From the NCBI GenBank assembly GCA_965215215.1, contig OZ244043.1, positions 2,232,001 to 2,296,000 of the forward strand: 64,000 nucleotides of DNA, read 5' to 3'. Positions 51,607 to 59,528 of the stretch are shown one piece after another. Made by a program: the position numbers and the translations under genes. The notes beneath the pieces were generated by a model. That model ran no database searches. It was not told where the DNA came from and worked only from the letters and a program-made list of their open reading frames with translations. Each line of letters opens with the position of its first letter. Positions within the stretch are counted from its first letter, which is position 1. Source of the DNA: CALDTK01 sp965215215. Lineage in GTDB: Bacteria; Bacteroidota; Bacteroidia; Chitinophagales; Saprospiraceae.

Positions 51607-53601
51607 TTAGGAAACCTGGACGAGTTGCGAGAAGCGCAGGATGATGAATTCGGCGGGGCGACTCGGGGCCACTTTCACGTCGACGATGAGCTTGCCGGCG
51701 TTGACGTCGGCGGCCGTCATGGTGGTACCGAGCCCGACGACGACCCGGAAGGCGTCCCGCTCCTTGGCCCCCGCGAGGCCGCCCTGGCGCCAGATGTCGG
51801 ACAGGAAGTTCTCGATGGCGGTCTGCACTTTTACCCAGGTATTGGCGGTGTTGGGCTCGAAGACGTAGGCGCTCATCGACTTCTCGATCGACTCCTCGAT
51901 GAAGATGAATAGCCGGCGCACGTTGACGTAGCGCCAGTTGTCGTCGTTGCCGAGTAAGGTGCGTGCGCCCCACACGAGGGTGCCGCGGCCGGGGAAGGCG
52001 CGCAGGGCGTTGATGGACTTACCGGTGGCCGCGTCGACGTTGAGGCGGCCGTGATCTTTGTTGTCGAGGTTGATGACCGGCGCGATGACGCCGCTGAGGC
52101 CCTCGTTGGCTGGCGCTTTCCAGACGCCGCGGCGGGCGTCGACCCGGGCGTATACACCGGCCACCAGCGCGCTCGGCGGGAGGACGACGCCCTGGCGGCG
52201 GATGGCGGATAGGACGTTTTTGTACGTTGGATCGTTGGCGGCTAGGTAAGCGTCGAGCGCTGTTCTCCTGGCGCGTAGATCGTTTCCGAACCGGGTTAGT
52301 TCCTCGCGAATACTAAGCTTGACTCCTTCCAGTCGGGTCACGACCGCAGCGACGATCTCCTCCTGTCGCTCTGGGGGTAAGGTGTCGAAACCCGGTTGCG
52401 CCGGACCGTAAAGTGCCTCTACATCCGCTTCGGAAGCCGATATCGCACTGTAGTCAACCCCGTTGAGGAGATCCGCCTCGAATGCCGGGTCTAAGTCTCC
52501 ACCGGGATAGTTATTCGCGGCAAGTAGCGTAGTGATGGTGGGCCTCAGCGGCCCGTTTGCACCGCTACGGTCTTTATGCATCCGCTGACCACTCTTCGCG
52601 AGCGCATCGGCATCCTTGCTAGCCGTAGCGTCATCGTCCGCTAGTACCTGGTCATTGGAAAGGTTGGCGTACGCTTTAAGTAAGTCGACAGCGCTTTCGA
52701 GGTAGCGCTGTATCTTTTGTTTCCCGCTTTCACTATCGGCGGGAGCCGGTAGGATTCCTCGCTCTGCGACTACGTCGAGTGTTCCGCCCGCGCTTAAATC
52801 GGTATTGATGTTCTCAATCTCCGTATAGATACCTCTCAACTTCGTTGGTGCGAGCGCCTGGAGTTCGACTTCGATATTGTCTTCCTTTGTTAGCTTAATA
52901 GCGTCTACGCTTGCATTTAGTGGATAGCTGGTGTGGAGGAAGGGGTAGTAGCCGGCACCGTAGCGCAGTCCGTTGGTACCGGTTTTGTCGCGAAAGGCGT
53001 CGGTATCCTTCGTATCGTGACGCGTTGCCGTAAGTGCGTGCTTCACGTCTAGAATGGCGAATCGGTCCTTTAGGGCAGCGCACTGGGCCAGCATTTTCTG
53101 ATGTACGTCCCCGGGCTCATCGACCAATATCGCATCCGGGGCAACCAGTAGGGTCGGCTCGTCGATCTTCGCGATCGCGTCGAGGCCGTTCTCGAAGTGA
53201 ACGGCGGTAGGCGCTGTGCCCCGCGCCTCCCCGAATCTACCGATCGGCGCGATCCAGCAGTCGCCGCCGCCGTTGTCGAAGTAACCGCGCATGCTCGTGT
53301 GCAGGTAGAAGCGAGGGTTGACCTCCACGCTCTTTACCTGGTTGGTTGCGTCGAGCGCCACCTCGACGGATTCCACGGCGGCACCTCCCCCGAAAATCTC
53401 CTCGAACTCGAGTAAAGAGCCGATGCGCACCGGAGTGATCAGTGGGTCGTTTTCCTCCGGGCCGAGTACCGACCGGCCATCGCGCTCCGCCCGCTCTACG
53501 TACCCGATAAATGCCGGGATCGCGGTGGCAACGGCCGCGATACTCGCCGGAAAAGTGTCTATTTCCTCGACGTAGACGCCGGGGTAAGTCTGGAAGGCCA
53601 T
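51607..53601 (-). CDS. Contractile tail sheath protein (single, Afp2/3-like)
   Basis: A 664-residue sheath. The N-terminus MAFQTYPGVYVEEIDTFPASIAAVATAIPAFIGY and the C-terminal core (VAGVYARVDARRGVWKAPANEGL, RAFPGRGTLVWGARTL, YVNVRRLFIFIEESI, PAEFIILRFSQL) are canonical. Between them, about residues 250-430, is a charged helical insertion (including QRYLESAVDLLKAYANLSNDQV and RREELTRFGNDLRARRTALDAYLA-like helices) not needed for the core fold, probably an outer surface domain. Only one sheath gene is present, where Afp has three. Confidence 0.95.
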   Translation of the reverse strand: MAFQTYPGVYVEEIDTFPASIAAVATAIPAFIGYVERAERDGRSVLGPEENDPLITPVRIGSLLEFEEIFGGGAAVESVEVALDATNQVKSVEVNPRFYLHTSMRGYFDNGGGDCWIAPIGRFGEARGTAPTAVHFENGLDAIAKIDEPTLLVAPDAILVDEPGDVHQKMLAQCAALKDRFAILDVKHALTATRHDTKDTDAFRDKTGTNGLRYGAGYYPFLHTSYPLNASVDAIKLTKEDNIEVELQALAPTKLRGIYTEIENINTDLSAGGTLDVVAERGILPAPADSESGKQKIQRYLESAVDLLKAYANLSNDQVLADDDATASKDADALAKSGQRMHKDRSGANGPLRPTITTLLAANNYPGGDLDPAFEADLLNGVDYSAISASEADVEALYGPAQPGFDTLPPERQEEIVAAVVTRLEGVKLSIREELTRFGNDLRARRTALDAYLAANDPTYKNVLSAIRRQGVVLPPSALVAGVYARVDARRGVWKAPANEGLSGVIAPVINLDNKDHGRLNVDAATGKSINALRAFPGRGTLVWGARTLLGNDDNWRYVNVRRLFIFIEESIEKSMSAYVFEPNTANTWVKVQTAIENFLSDIWRQGGLAGAKERDAFRVVVGLGTTMTAADVNAGKLIVDVKVAPSRPAEFIILRFSQLVQVS

Positions 53602-53622
53602 CGGTGGTGGGTATAAAGTGAT

Positions 53623-54246
53623 TTAGTTGCTTGGGCTGTCGGTGGGGGAGAGGATGAGTTCCGGTCCTTCCTCGACGACGTGGGCGAGAGGTGTTCGGGT
53701 CAGTGGGTCGAGTACGACGACACGCACCTTGTAGACCACCGAAGGGTAGTACTTGCTGCCGTTGACGCCCCAGAGGTGGTTGATTTGCTCGAAGGAGAGC
53801 GGGACGAGCTCGAGGGTGATGCGGTCGGTGCGCTCGGCGTCGGTGAGGGTAGACTCGGCCGTTGCCGGCGGTTGGAGCGTGGGAGGGTCGGTGAGCGCGA
53901 GGGTAGGGTTGGCCCGGCACCACCGCACCAGCTCGGAGACGGCAACGAGGCAACTGCTGTAGTCCGGGTTGCGCGCGGCGAAGAGTACGAAGAGGTTGAG
54001 GAACAGCGGCGGCTCCCGCCGCTGGATCGAACCTGGATCGCCGAGATTCGTACGCTGGGTAAAAGGCAAATTCCGGAGCGTAGTCTCCTCGCTCAAGTTG
54101 ACCAAACTCATCCACAGGTGCGGGTCGGAGTCGTTGCCCCCGGTCGGGGCCGCGCCGACGTCGTCGTGTAGGTGGGTGAGGGCCACATTCAGGCCGGTGC
54201 CGCCGCTGACACCGGCCTTCACGCGGAGGAGGGCTTGCTGGATCAC
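53623..54246 (-). CDS. DUF4255 tail terminator/cap protein (Afp16-like)
   Basis: A 207-residue DUF4255 protein, the first gene of the injection-system operon. Conserved features include the N-terminal helix MIQQALLRVKAG, SLVNLSEETTLRN, the PPLFLNLFVLFAA strand and LSFEQINHLWGVNGSKYYPSVVYKVRVV. The family caps the sheath and tube at the end away from the baseplate and fixes length. Its promoter must lie in 54247-54467, shared with the divergent NlpC/P60 gene. Confidence 0.92.
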   Translation of the reverse strand: MIQQALLRVKAGVSGGTGLNVALTHLHDDVGAAPTGGNDSDPHLWMSLVNLSEETTLRNLPFTQRTNLGDPGSIQRREPPLFLNLFVLFAARNPDYSSCLVAVSELVRWCRANPTLALTDPPTLQPPATAESTLTDAERTDRITLELVPLSFEQINHLWGVNGSKYYPSVVYKVRVVVLDPLTRTPLAHVVEEGPELILSPTDSPSN

Positions 54247-54467
54247 TTCCGGAGGAGACTTAAAGGTTTAATAGCGTTCCCAGAGTGCCCCTGGGGAATC
54301 GGAGGTCGTGCGTTAAAAGCTTTCGCTAAACTATTGAAAGAAGGTTTGTTTTCTGAGAGTCATTTGTATGATTATATGCACGCCAGTCCTTATACATCCC
54401 CGGTTACCGACAGCGCCCGACACACGGCCGTGCACCATTCGGGACTCGGTCGTGTTATCTCCGGTGT
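54247..54467. promoter_or_regulatory. Divergent promoter region of the eCIS operon and NlpC/P60 gene
   Basis: The only place upstream of the operon's first gene. The 54300-54400 part is AT-rich; on the minus strand TAGTTTAG resembles the Bacteroidota -7 box TAnnTTTG with one mismatch. A near copy of the iterated word (GCTTTCGCTAAACT, about 54319) overlaps it. No regulator gene is adjacent. Confidence 0.45.
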
Positions 54468-55022
54468 ATGTCCACCCGCCGCCACACCCTCCTCTTGCTC
54501 GCCGCGCTCGCGGTCGCCGGCTTTCGGTTAGCGGCTGGCTCGGGTTCCGTGGAGGAGACGCCGCGGGAGATCCGGGAGCGGGTTGCGCCGGTCAGCGATC
54601 GTGCGGGCGAGCCTGCCCCCCCTCAGAAAGAAGCCATGGCTTTCGCCAAAACGCTGCTCGGCCGGCCGTACCGTCCGGGCGGCTGCACGGCCGAAGGGGG
54701 CTTCGACTGCTCCGGGCTGGTTAGTTACGTGTACGCGCACGTCGGCCTGGATGTCGGACGCAGCTCGCGCGACCAGGCGCGAACGGGCAAAGCGGTGAGG
54801 CCCGCACGGGCGGAGCTCGGCGACATCCTCGTGTTCGCCCAGCCGAAGAGCGGTCGGATCTTCCACGCCGGACTCGTGCTCCACAACGACGCCGATAGCC
54901 TCGTGATGCTGCACGCCAACGAGCGCCACGGCGTGCACACCCTCCGGATCGACGATTCGGCGTATTGGTCGACGCGACTTGCCGGCGTGAGGCGCCCGCA
55001 AGCCTCCCGCCGCCTACCTTGA
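54468..55022 (+). CDS. NlpC/P60 cysteine peptidase (peptidoglycan endopeptidase)
   Basis: A 184-residue exported enzyme: a short hydrophobic signal (LLLLAALAVAGFRLAAG), a linker, then the NlpC/P60 domain with catalytic Cys81 in GGFDCSGLVSYVY, His133 in IFHAGLVLH and a third His149 (MLHANERHG). Predicted gamma-D-glutamyl-diamino acid endopeptidase cutting peptidoglycan stems. Divergent from the eCIS operon by 221 bases; it might be used for particle release by lysis, but this is only suggested by position. Confidence 0.9.
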   Translation: MSTRRHTLLLLAALAVAGFRLAAGSGSVEETPREIRERVAPVSDRAGEPAPPQKEAMAFAKTLLGRPYRPGGCTAEGGFDCSGLVSYVYAHVGLDVGRSSRDQARTGKAVRPARAELGDILVFAQPKSGRIFHAGLVLHNDADSLVMLHANERHGVHTLRIDDSAYWSTRLAGVRRPQASRRLP

Positions 55023-55043
55023 CCCGCCCCCCGCAAGAGCAAC

Positions 55044-55820
55044 ATGCAGTACGAGGTCAAGTCCGACGGTAAGTTCAGGTTTATCGAAAGTGGCGGCGAC
55101 GGTCCGCCGCTGATGCTGCTGCACGGACTCTTCGGTGCGCTCAGCAACTTCCAGGGCATCCTAGGTGGTTTTAGCGGAAGCTACAACGTGGTGGTGCCGA
55201 TGCTGCCGATCTACGAGCTGCCGCTGGCGGACACGGGCCTCAAGGGGCTGCTGACCTACCTGACGGAGTTCATCGAGCGGCGGGGCTACCGGGGGATCCA
55301 CCTGCTGGGCAATTCGCTGGGCGGACACCTGGCGCAGGTCTACGCACTGGCCGACCCCGGGCGCGTGAGCTCGATTACGTTGACGGGGAGCTCCGGGCTC
55401 TTCGAGAGCGCGATGGGCAATGGGTTCCCGAAGCGGGGCGACCGGGAGTACATCCGCGGTAAGGTGGGCGACGTGTTCTACGACCCGGCCACGGCGACCG
55501 AGGAGCTGGTGGACGAGGTGTTCGACATCACGACCACGCGCGATAAGGCGTTGCGGGTGGTGATGACGGCCAAGAGCGCCGTGCGCCACAACCTCGAGAG
55601 CCGCCTGCACGAACTCCACCAACCCGTGCTCCTCGTGTGGGGGCGGCAAGACGAGGTGACCCCGCCCTTCGTAGCCGAAAAGTTTTTGGAGCTGTTGCCG
55701 AACGCCAGGCTCGTGTGGCTCGACGAGTGCGGGCACGCCCCCATGATGGAGCACCCGGAGGACTTCAACGCGGTTCTGCGGGCGTTTCTGAGCGAGCAAG
55801 TGTCGGCGACAATTCCGTAG
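55044..55820 (+). CDS. Alpha/beta-fold hydrolase
   Basis: A 258-residue cytoplasmic hydrolase: oxyanion loop in LMLLHGLFGALSNF, nucleophile elbow GNSLGG (Ser91), acid in LVWGRQDEVTPP (about Asp205) and His in DECGHAPMMEHPE (about 234). All triad residues are present. The gene starts 21 bases after the peptidase. The substrate (ester, epoxide, lactone or C-C bond) is not indicated. Confidence 0.9.
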   Translation: MQYEVKSDGKFRFIESGGDGPPLMLLHGLFGALSNFQGILGGFSGSYNVVVPMLPIYELPLADTGLKGLLTYLTEFIERRGYRGIHLLGNSLGGHLAQVYALADPGRVSSITLTGSSGLFESAMGNGFPKRGDREYIRGKVGDVFYDPATATEELVDEVFDITTTRDKALRVVMTAKSAVRHNLESRLHELHQPVLLVWGRQDEVTPPFVAEKFLELLPNARLVWLDECGHAPMMEHPEDFNAVLRAFLSEQVSATIP

Positions 55821-55875
55821 GGCCGCGCGGATTGACGAGCGTTTCGCCTAACCTTGCGCGCTTACTCCATACCGG

Positions 55876-56640
55876 ATGCTGTACAACCTACCCTCCCCAC
55901 TCATCGCGTCGCTACTCTTCGTGCTCATCGCGATCGCGAACGAAGTAGGCATACGCATCGGGGAGTACTACAGGCTCCACTCCGACACCGACCTCAAGTC
56001 GCAAACCACCGCCATCCAGGGCGGTATCATCGGTATCCTCGCGCTGCTGCTCGGGTTTACCTTCAACATGTCGCTCAATCGCTTCGACTCGCGTGCCGAG
56101 GCCGAACTAACGGAGGCGAATGCCATCGGCACGGCCCTACTGCGCACCGACCTCCTGCCCAAACCCTTCGATGCGGAGGCCCGCGGGACGCTGGACACCT
56201 ACATCGACCTGCGCTTGGAAGCGAACAAGATCGACCTCACCCACAACGACCTGCGCAAGGAGTACAACGCACGCGCGTCCGTGCTCCAAACCAAACTCTG
56301 GGACATCGGCATGGAGGCCGCTAAAAACCACCCCAACCCGGTGCAAACCGGGTACTACGTCCAGTCGATCAACGAAGTGATCGACACGCAGGGCGCACGC
56401 AACGCGGTGCTGCAGCGCCACGTGCCGGAGCCCATTTTCTACTTGCTCTTTCTCATTTTCTCTGCAACCGGTTTGCTGACGGGTTACGCGGCCGGGCTCG
56501 GTACCTACAAAACGCGCCTCCCGGCGCTGGTGCTGACGGTGCTCATCTGCGTACTCGTGTTTATCATCATCGACCTCGACCGGCCGCGGCGCGGCCTGAT
56601 CGAGGTGCGGCAGGATAACATGGAGGCCTTGCGGGGGTAA
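55876..56640 (+). CDS. Membrane protein, DUF4239/bestrophin-like
   Basis: A 254-residue integral membrane protein with N-terminal helices (LIASLLFVLIAIANEVGI and GIIGILALLLGFTFNMSLNRF) and C-terminal helices (FYLLFLIFSATGLLTGYAAGL and LPALVLTVLICVLVFIIIDLDRPRRGL), separated by a charged helical cytoplasmic or periplasmic part. The pattern, including RFDSRAEAELTEANAIGTALLR and IDLDRPRRG, matches DUF4239 bestrophin-like proteins. Function uncertain; bestrophins are anion channels. Confidence 0.75.
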   Translation: MLYNLPSPLIASLLFVLIAIANEVGIRIGEYYRLHSDTDLKSQTTAIQGGIIGILALLLGFTFNMSLNRFDSRAEAELTEANAIGTALLRTDLLPKPFDAEARGTLDTYIDLRLEANKIDLTHNDLRKEYNARASVLQTKLWDIGMEAAKNHPNPVQTGYYVQSINEVIDTQGARNAVLQRHVPEPIFYLLFLIFSATGLLTGYAAGLGTYKTRLPALVLTVLICVLVFIIIDLDRPRRGLIEVRQDNMEALRG

Positions 56641-56649
56641 ATTATGGCG

Positions 56650-57171
56650 CTAAGCCTGCCACAACAGCACCACCGTCAGCGCGATCCCCCCCGCCGTAAA
56701 CCAGAGCCCCCTGCGCAGGATCGTGCCGCCGGGCATGTACATCCAGAAGGCGGTGACCACGAAGAGCAGCAGCGACACCCCGAAGGCGATGTTGAGCACG
56801 AAGAGCGGGTCGTCGGTGGTGGCCTTGTGCAGGTGCGTCATTTTCGCCAGCGCGGGCGGGAGCTCCCACTTGAGGTAGTCGGCCTTGCCGGTGAGGCTGT
56901 TGTAGTTGCCGTCCTTGAAGTAAGAGAGTTCGCCCTCGGTGCGCTCGATGTTTAGGCGACGGATTTCGAGGGCCTCGCCGATGGCCGCCCCGCCCACTAA
57001 TCCGGGCGCGACGGTCGTACTTACGTGGGTGGCCCGCTTGAGGAAATTGGTGGAGCGAAAGATGAGCACGGTGCCGCTGATGGCGTAGACGGCCATGATG
57101 CCGGCGAGGAAAAAGCCGAGGTAGCGGTGGATGACGCGCGCGGTTTGGGCGCTGGCGAGGGGGCGGGGCAT
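56650..57171 (-). CDS. PepSY-associated transmembrane protein-like
   Basis: A 173-residue membrane protein. The N-terminal RVIHRYLGFFLAGIMAVYAISGTVLIFR is the helix-with-His motif of PepSY-associated membrane proteins; two more helices are at the C-terminus (VLNIAFGVSLLLFVVTAFWMY and FTAGGIALTVVLLWQ). The middle is a soluble segment of about 80 residues. Convergent with the DUF4239 gene, 9 bases apart. Similar proteins are associated with haem or siderophore handling; a specific role is not shown. Confidence 0.6.
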   Translation of the reverse strand: MPRPLASAQTARVIHRYLGFFLAGIMAVYAISGTVLIFRSTNFLKRATHVSTTVAPGLVGGAAIGEALEIRRLNIERTEGELSYFKDGNYNSLTGKADYLKWELPPALAKMTHLHKATTDDPLFVLNIAFGVSLLLFVVTAFWMYMPGGTILRRGLWFTAGGIALTVVLLWQA

Positions 57172-57270
57172 GGGGGGTGGGAGGCGTTTGTGGGCGGGAA
57201 AATTCGTGTCTCGGACTTGATTCGCCCGAACTGCCGATCACGGGGGGGGGCGCAGCGATCGCGATGGAGC

Positions 57271-57370
57271 TATAAGTCGCCAAATCAGGTGTAAAATCAG
57301 AGATTCGGCGAGTTATAAAATTACAAGTCGCCAAATCGGACCTGAAACCGGCGATTTGGCGAGTTATAAG
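57271..57370. repeat. Two tandem copies of a palindromic 48-50-bp element
   Basis: Copy 1 (57271-57318) and copy 2 (57322-57370) share AAGTCGCCAAATC on the left and GGCGAGTTATAA on the right; each folds as a hairpin TCGCCAAATC...GATTTGGCGA (copy 1 with one or two mismatches). The intervening loops differ. They lie in the spacer between the PepSY-like gene start and the DUF1444-like gene end. Likely REP-type elements, perhaps acting as terminators or transcript stabilisers. Confidence 0.75.
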
Positions 57371-57375
57371 CTCTC

Positions 57376-59079
57376 CTACAGCTCCAAAGCACACCACCCC
57401 GCCGCCCGGCCTCCCCAGCGGTACAAGCGTAAATTGGCCGCTACCGCCGCCTCGAGCTCGAGCTGTTGCGCCGCGGATAACCTCGCGTCGGGGTCCAAGC
57501 CGAGCTTGCCGGAAGCCTGCGTCCGCGCCGCGTCGAAGCACATCTCACGCATCTTCTCCCGCGCCTCCGTATCCGTCCACTTCGCGAAGACCACGCGCTC
57601 GTGATCCGGTACGCACACGGCGAGATCGCCACCCAGGGTTTCCTCCGCCCGCTCCCAGTAGTCCTCCAGGATCAGCATCGAGGTCCGGTACGAGTCCGGA
57701 CCCACCACCAGACCGCAGGCTACCTCGTTCACCATTCCGTAACCGACGTCCCCGACGGTGGAGAGCAGTCGCTTCAGGTTCTCCCTGGCGAGGTCGAGGA
57801 GCTCGTGTGGCGCCGGCTCGCCGAGGGCGGCGTACATCTCCGGCGAGAGCGCCTGGAAGTGGCTCTCCCGGTCTGCGGCGAAGAGCGCCACCAAATCTTC
57901 GGTGAGGCGTACGTGCGGTGGTGAGTTGTCGCCCCGCAGCGATTCGCTCGCCGGATCGACCCTCGCGACCCTCACGAACACCTCCTCCCGACGTACCGAT
58001 CCCGGATCGAAGGGCAGCGGCGGAATGATCTCGTGCGGGTCCACGTCCGTCGCGCCGCAGGCCACCAACAGACTCGGATAAATCACCTCCCCCGAACGCG
58101 CCACCATCGACTCCCACCAGGCGAGGGGGGTGGGTAAGCCCTCGTACCCGAAAGGCTTCAACGTGTTGCGGTAGATGCTGTGCAACTCCGTCAACATCGC
58201 TACCCAGTGCTCGTACAGGCGCAGTCGGTAGTGCGCCGGAGCGGTGTTCGGCGTGAGAAACTGGATGCCGCGCTCCCGCGAGAATTCAACCACGACGGGG
58301 TAGCCTTCCGGACCGATCAGTTTCAGGTGAAGCGCCTCGGCGGGGATGCTGGACAGTTCTTCGCTCTCGTCGACGCGTCCGGTCCAGGCGTCGAACAAGA
58401 GGTTCGTGATCACGGTCGCGTAGCCCTCGCAGAGTCGCATCGACCGGTCGACCACCTCCATAAACGCCGAGCGGTACCAGACCGCGTCGTCGGGCAGCCG
58501 CTGCCAGAGCGCGAAGAGGTTGCCGCCTAAGTCCTGTGCGTCCTCCTCAAACTGAAACAAGTCGATAAAGCCGATCGGCTCTGGTCTGGGCCGCCTTCGC
58601 CAGGGTAGCTCGTCCGGGGCCACATCCCCGATGTAAGCCGCCTCCCCCCAGCCCGGCTCGTCCTCGAACGCCTCCCGGTAGTACGGGAAGTGTTTTGCGA
58701 AAGCATCCGGGTTGGCCGCGGAGGGCTCGTCGTACAGCACGAAGAGCGGGTGCCGTAGGTCGTCGCCCGGTCGCCGGAACACCATCGTCACCGCGATTGC
58801 GCCACAGTCGCGCGTCAGCTTACGCACGTAGAAATCTTCCTTCGGCTCGCAGGTCCAGCCGTGCTTCGTAGTCAGCTCAATCATGGCAAGCAGACCGTCC
58901 ACCCGCACTTTTCCCGAAGAGGTACCCACGGTTAGCTCGGGCCAGCCTTGCGGCAAAACGGTGTGTAGCCGCCTACCCTCCGCCGACTGCGACGCTTCCG
59001 GAGGAGTACGCTGCGTAGTGGTGTCGGGAGGTGTGTCCGGACGAGCGTGTGCGGAGAAGAAGCTCTTGAACCAGGACAT
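57376..59079 (-). CDS. Unknown 567-aa protein, C-terminus DUF1444-like
   Basis: A soluble acidic protein with no signal or membrane segment. The N-terminal 400 residues are not recognised; they contain several Trp-rich strands. Residues about 420-530 resemble DUF1444 (YtpQ family): LLDLARENLKRLLSTVGDVGYGMVNE, DSYRTSMLILEDYWERAEETL and LAVCVPDHERVVFAKW. Role of that family is unknown. Ends 5 bases from the palindromic repeats. The start at 59079 is supported by a plausible N-terminus MSWFKSFFSAHAR. Confidence 0.65.
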   Translation of the reverse strand: MSWFKSFFSAHARPDTPPDTTTQRTPPEASQSAEGRRLHTVLPQGWPELTVGTSSGKVRVDGLLAMIELTTKHGWTCEPKEDFYVRKLTRDCGAIAVTMVFRRPGDDLRHPLFVLYDEPSAANPDAFAKHFPYYREAFEDEPGWGEAAYIGDVAPDELPWRRRPRPEPIGFIDLFQFEEDAQDLGGNLFALWQRLPDDAVWYRSAFMEVVDRSMRLCEGYATVITNLLFDAWTGRVDESEELSSIPAEALHLKLIGPEGYPVVVEFSRERGIQFLTPNTAPAHYRLRLYEHWVAMLTELHSIYRNTLKPFGYEGLPTPLAWWESMVARSGEVIYPSLLVACGATDVDPHEIIPPLPFDPGSVRREEVFVRVARVDPASESLRGDNSPPHVRLTEDLVALFAADRESHFQALSPEMYAALGEPAPHELLDLARENLKRLLSTVGDVGYGMVNEVACGLVVGPDSYRTSMLILEDYWERAEETLGGDLAVCVPDHERVVFAKWTDTEAREKMREMCFDAARTQASGKLGLDPDARLSAAQQLELEAAVAANLRLYRWGGRAAGWCALEL

Positions 59080-59528
59080 AGCCGCTTGGATTGATCGGGC
59101 CCCCTCTGCCTACGGGCAGGATGCCGATAGAAGCGTACGTTGGGCCCTTGTGCGCAAGTGGCTTAGGTTATTCCCAATTCGTGCCAGGTTTGGGCCGCTC
59201 GCGGATACCGCCGCTGCCGCGCACCTCACTCGCTCGCGCAGAATGGTTACCCGACAAACCTCTTCGGCATGCCACCGAGTAGCCAACCGAAATTCGTACG
59301 CCTTTCTATCGTGGCTTAAATAGCTCAACCAGGGTGCCACAGCAGAGCTATACCGAGTCCGATGCTGGTCTGACACTTACGCTGCAGTCGTATAACAACG
59401 CAGTTGAGTGAGTTGCGTAGAAATAGTCCTCGGATTATACACCAACAAAGCCGTATCTACACGCGGCATTCATTCGGCATCTTTAGTGGCACAAGATCTC
59501 GCGGCATCAAATCGAAAGCGCACCGATC
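59080..59528. other. Noncoding region upstream of the outlying effector gene
   Basis: Both flanking genes point away from it, so it carries both promoters. The part nearest the effector (59330-59528) is less GC-rich than the rest. Open frames here are short and have no recognisable family. A small hairpin CTGCC-TACG-GGCAG (about 59108-59121) is the only structure seen. Confidence 0.5.

Larger units (their letters stand above)
182..55181. repeat. Iterated 14-mer GTTTTNGCGNAAGC (dispersed, at least 21 perfect copies)
   Basis: Perfect copies on the plus strand begin at 182, 1817, 9030, 10662, 16923, 23845, 24418, 35189, 40582, 44021, 47222, 51568 and 55168; on the minus strand (GCTTNCGCNAAAAC) they begin at 517, 11012, 16841, 28314, 28457, 36155, 42794 and 54639. 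Further 13-base variants lacking one N are at 24861, 41680 and 58692, and one-mismatch copies at 25949, 51583 and 61423. Copies lie in spacers and inside genes in different reading frames and orientations, encoding different peptides. Function unknown; see findings. Confidence 0.9.

Noticed and set aside
57271..57370. CRISPR array
   Set aside because: Only two copies, each itself a palindrome with unequal loops, and no cas genes.
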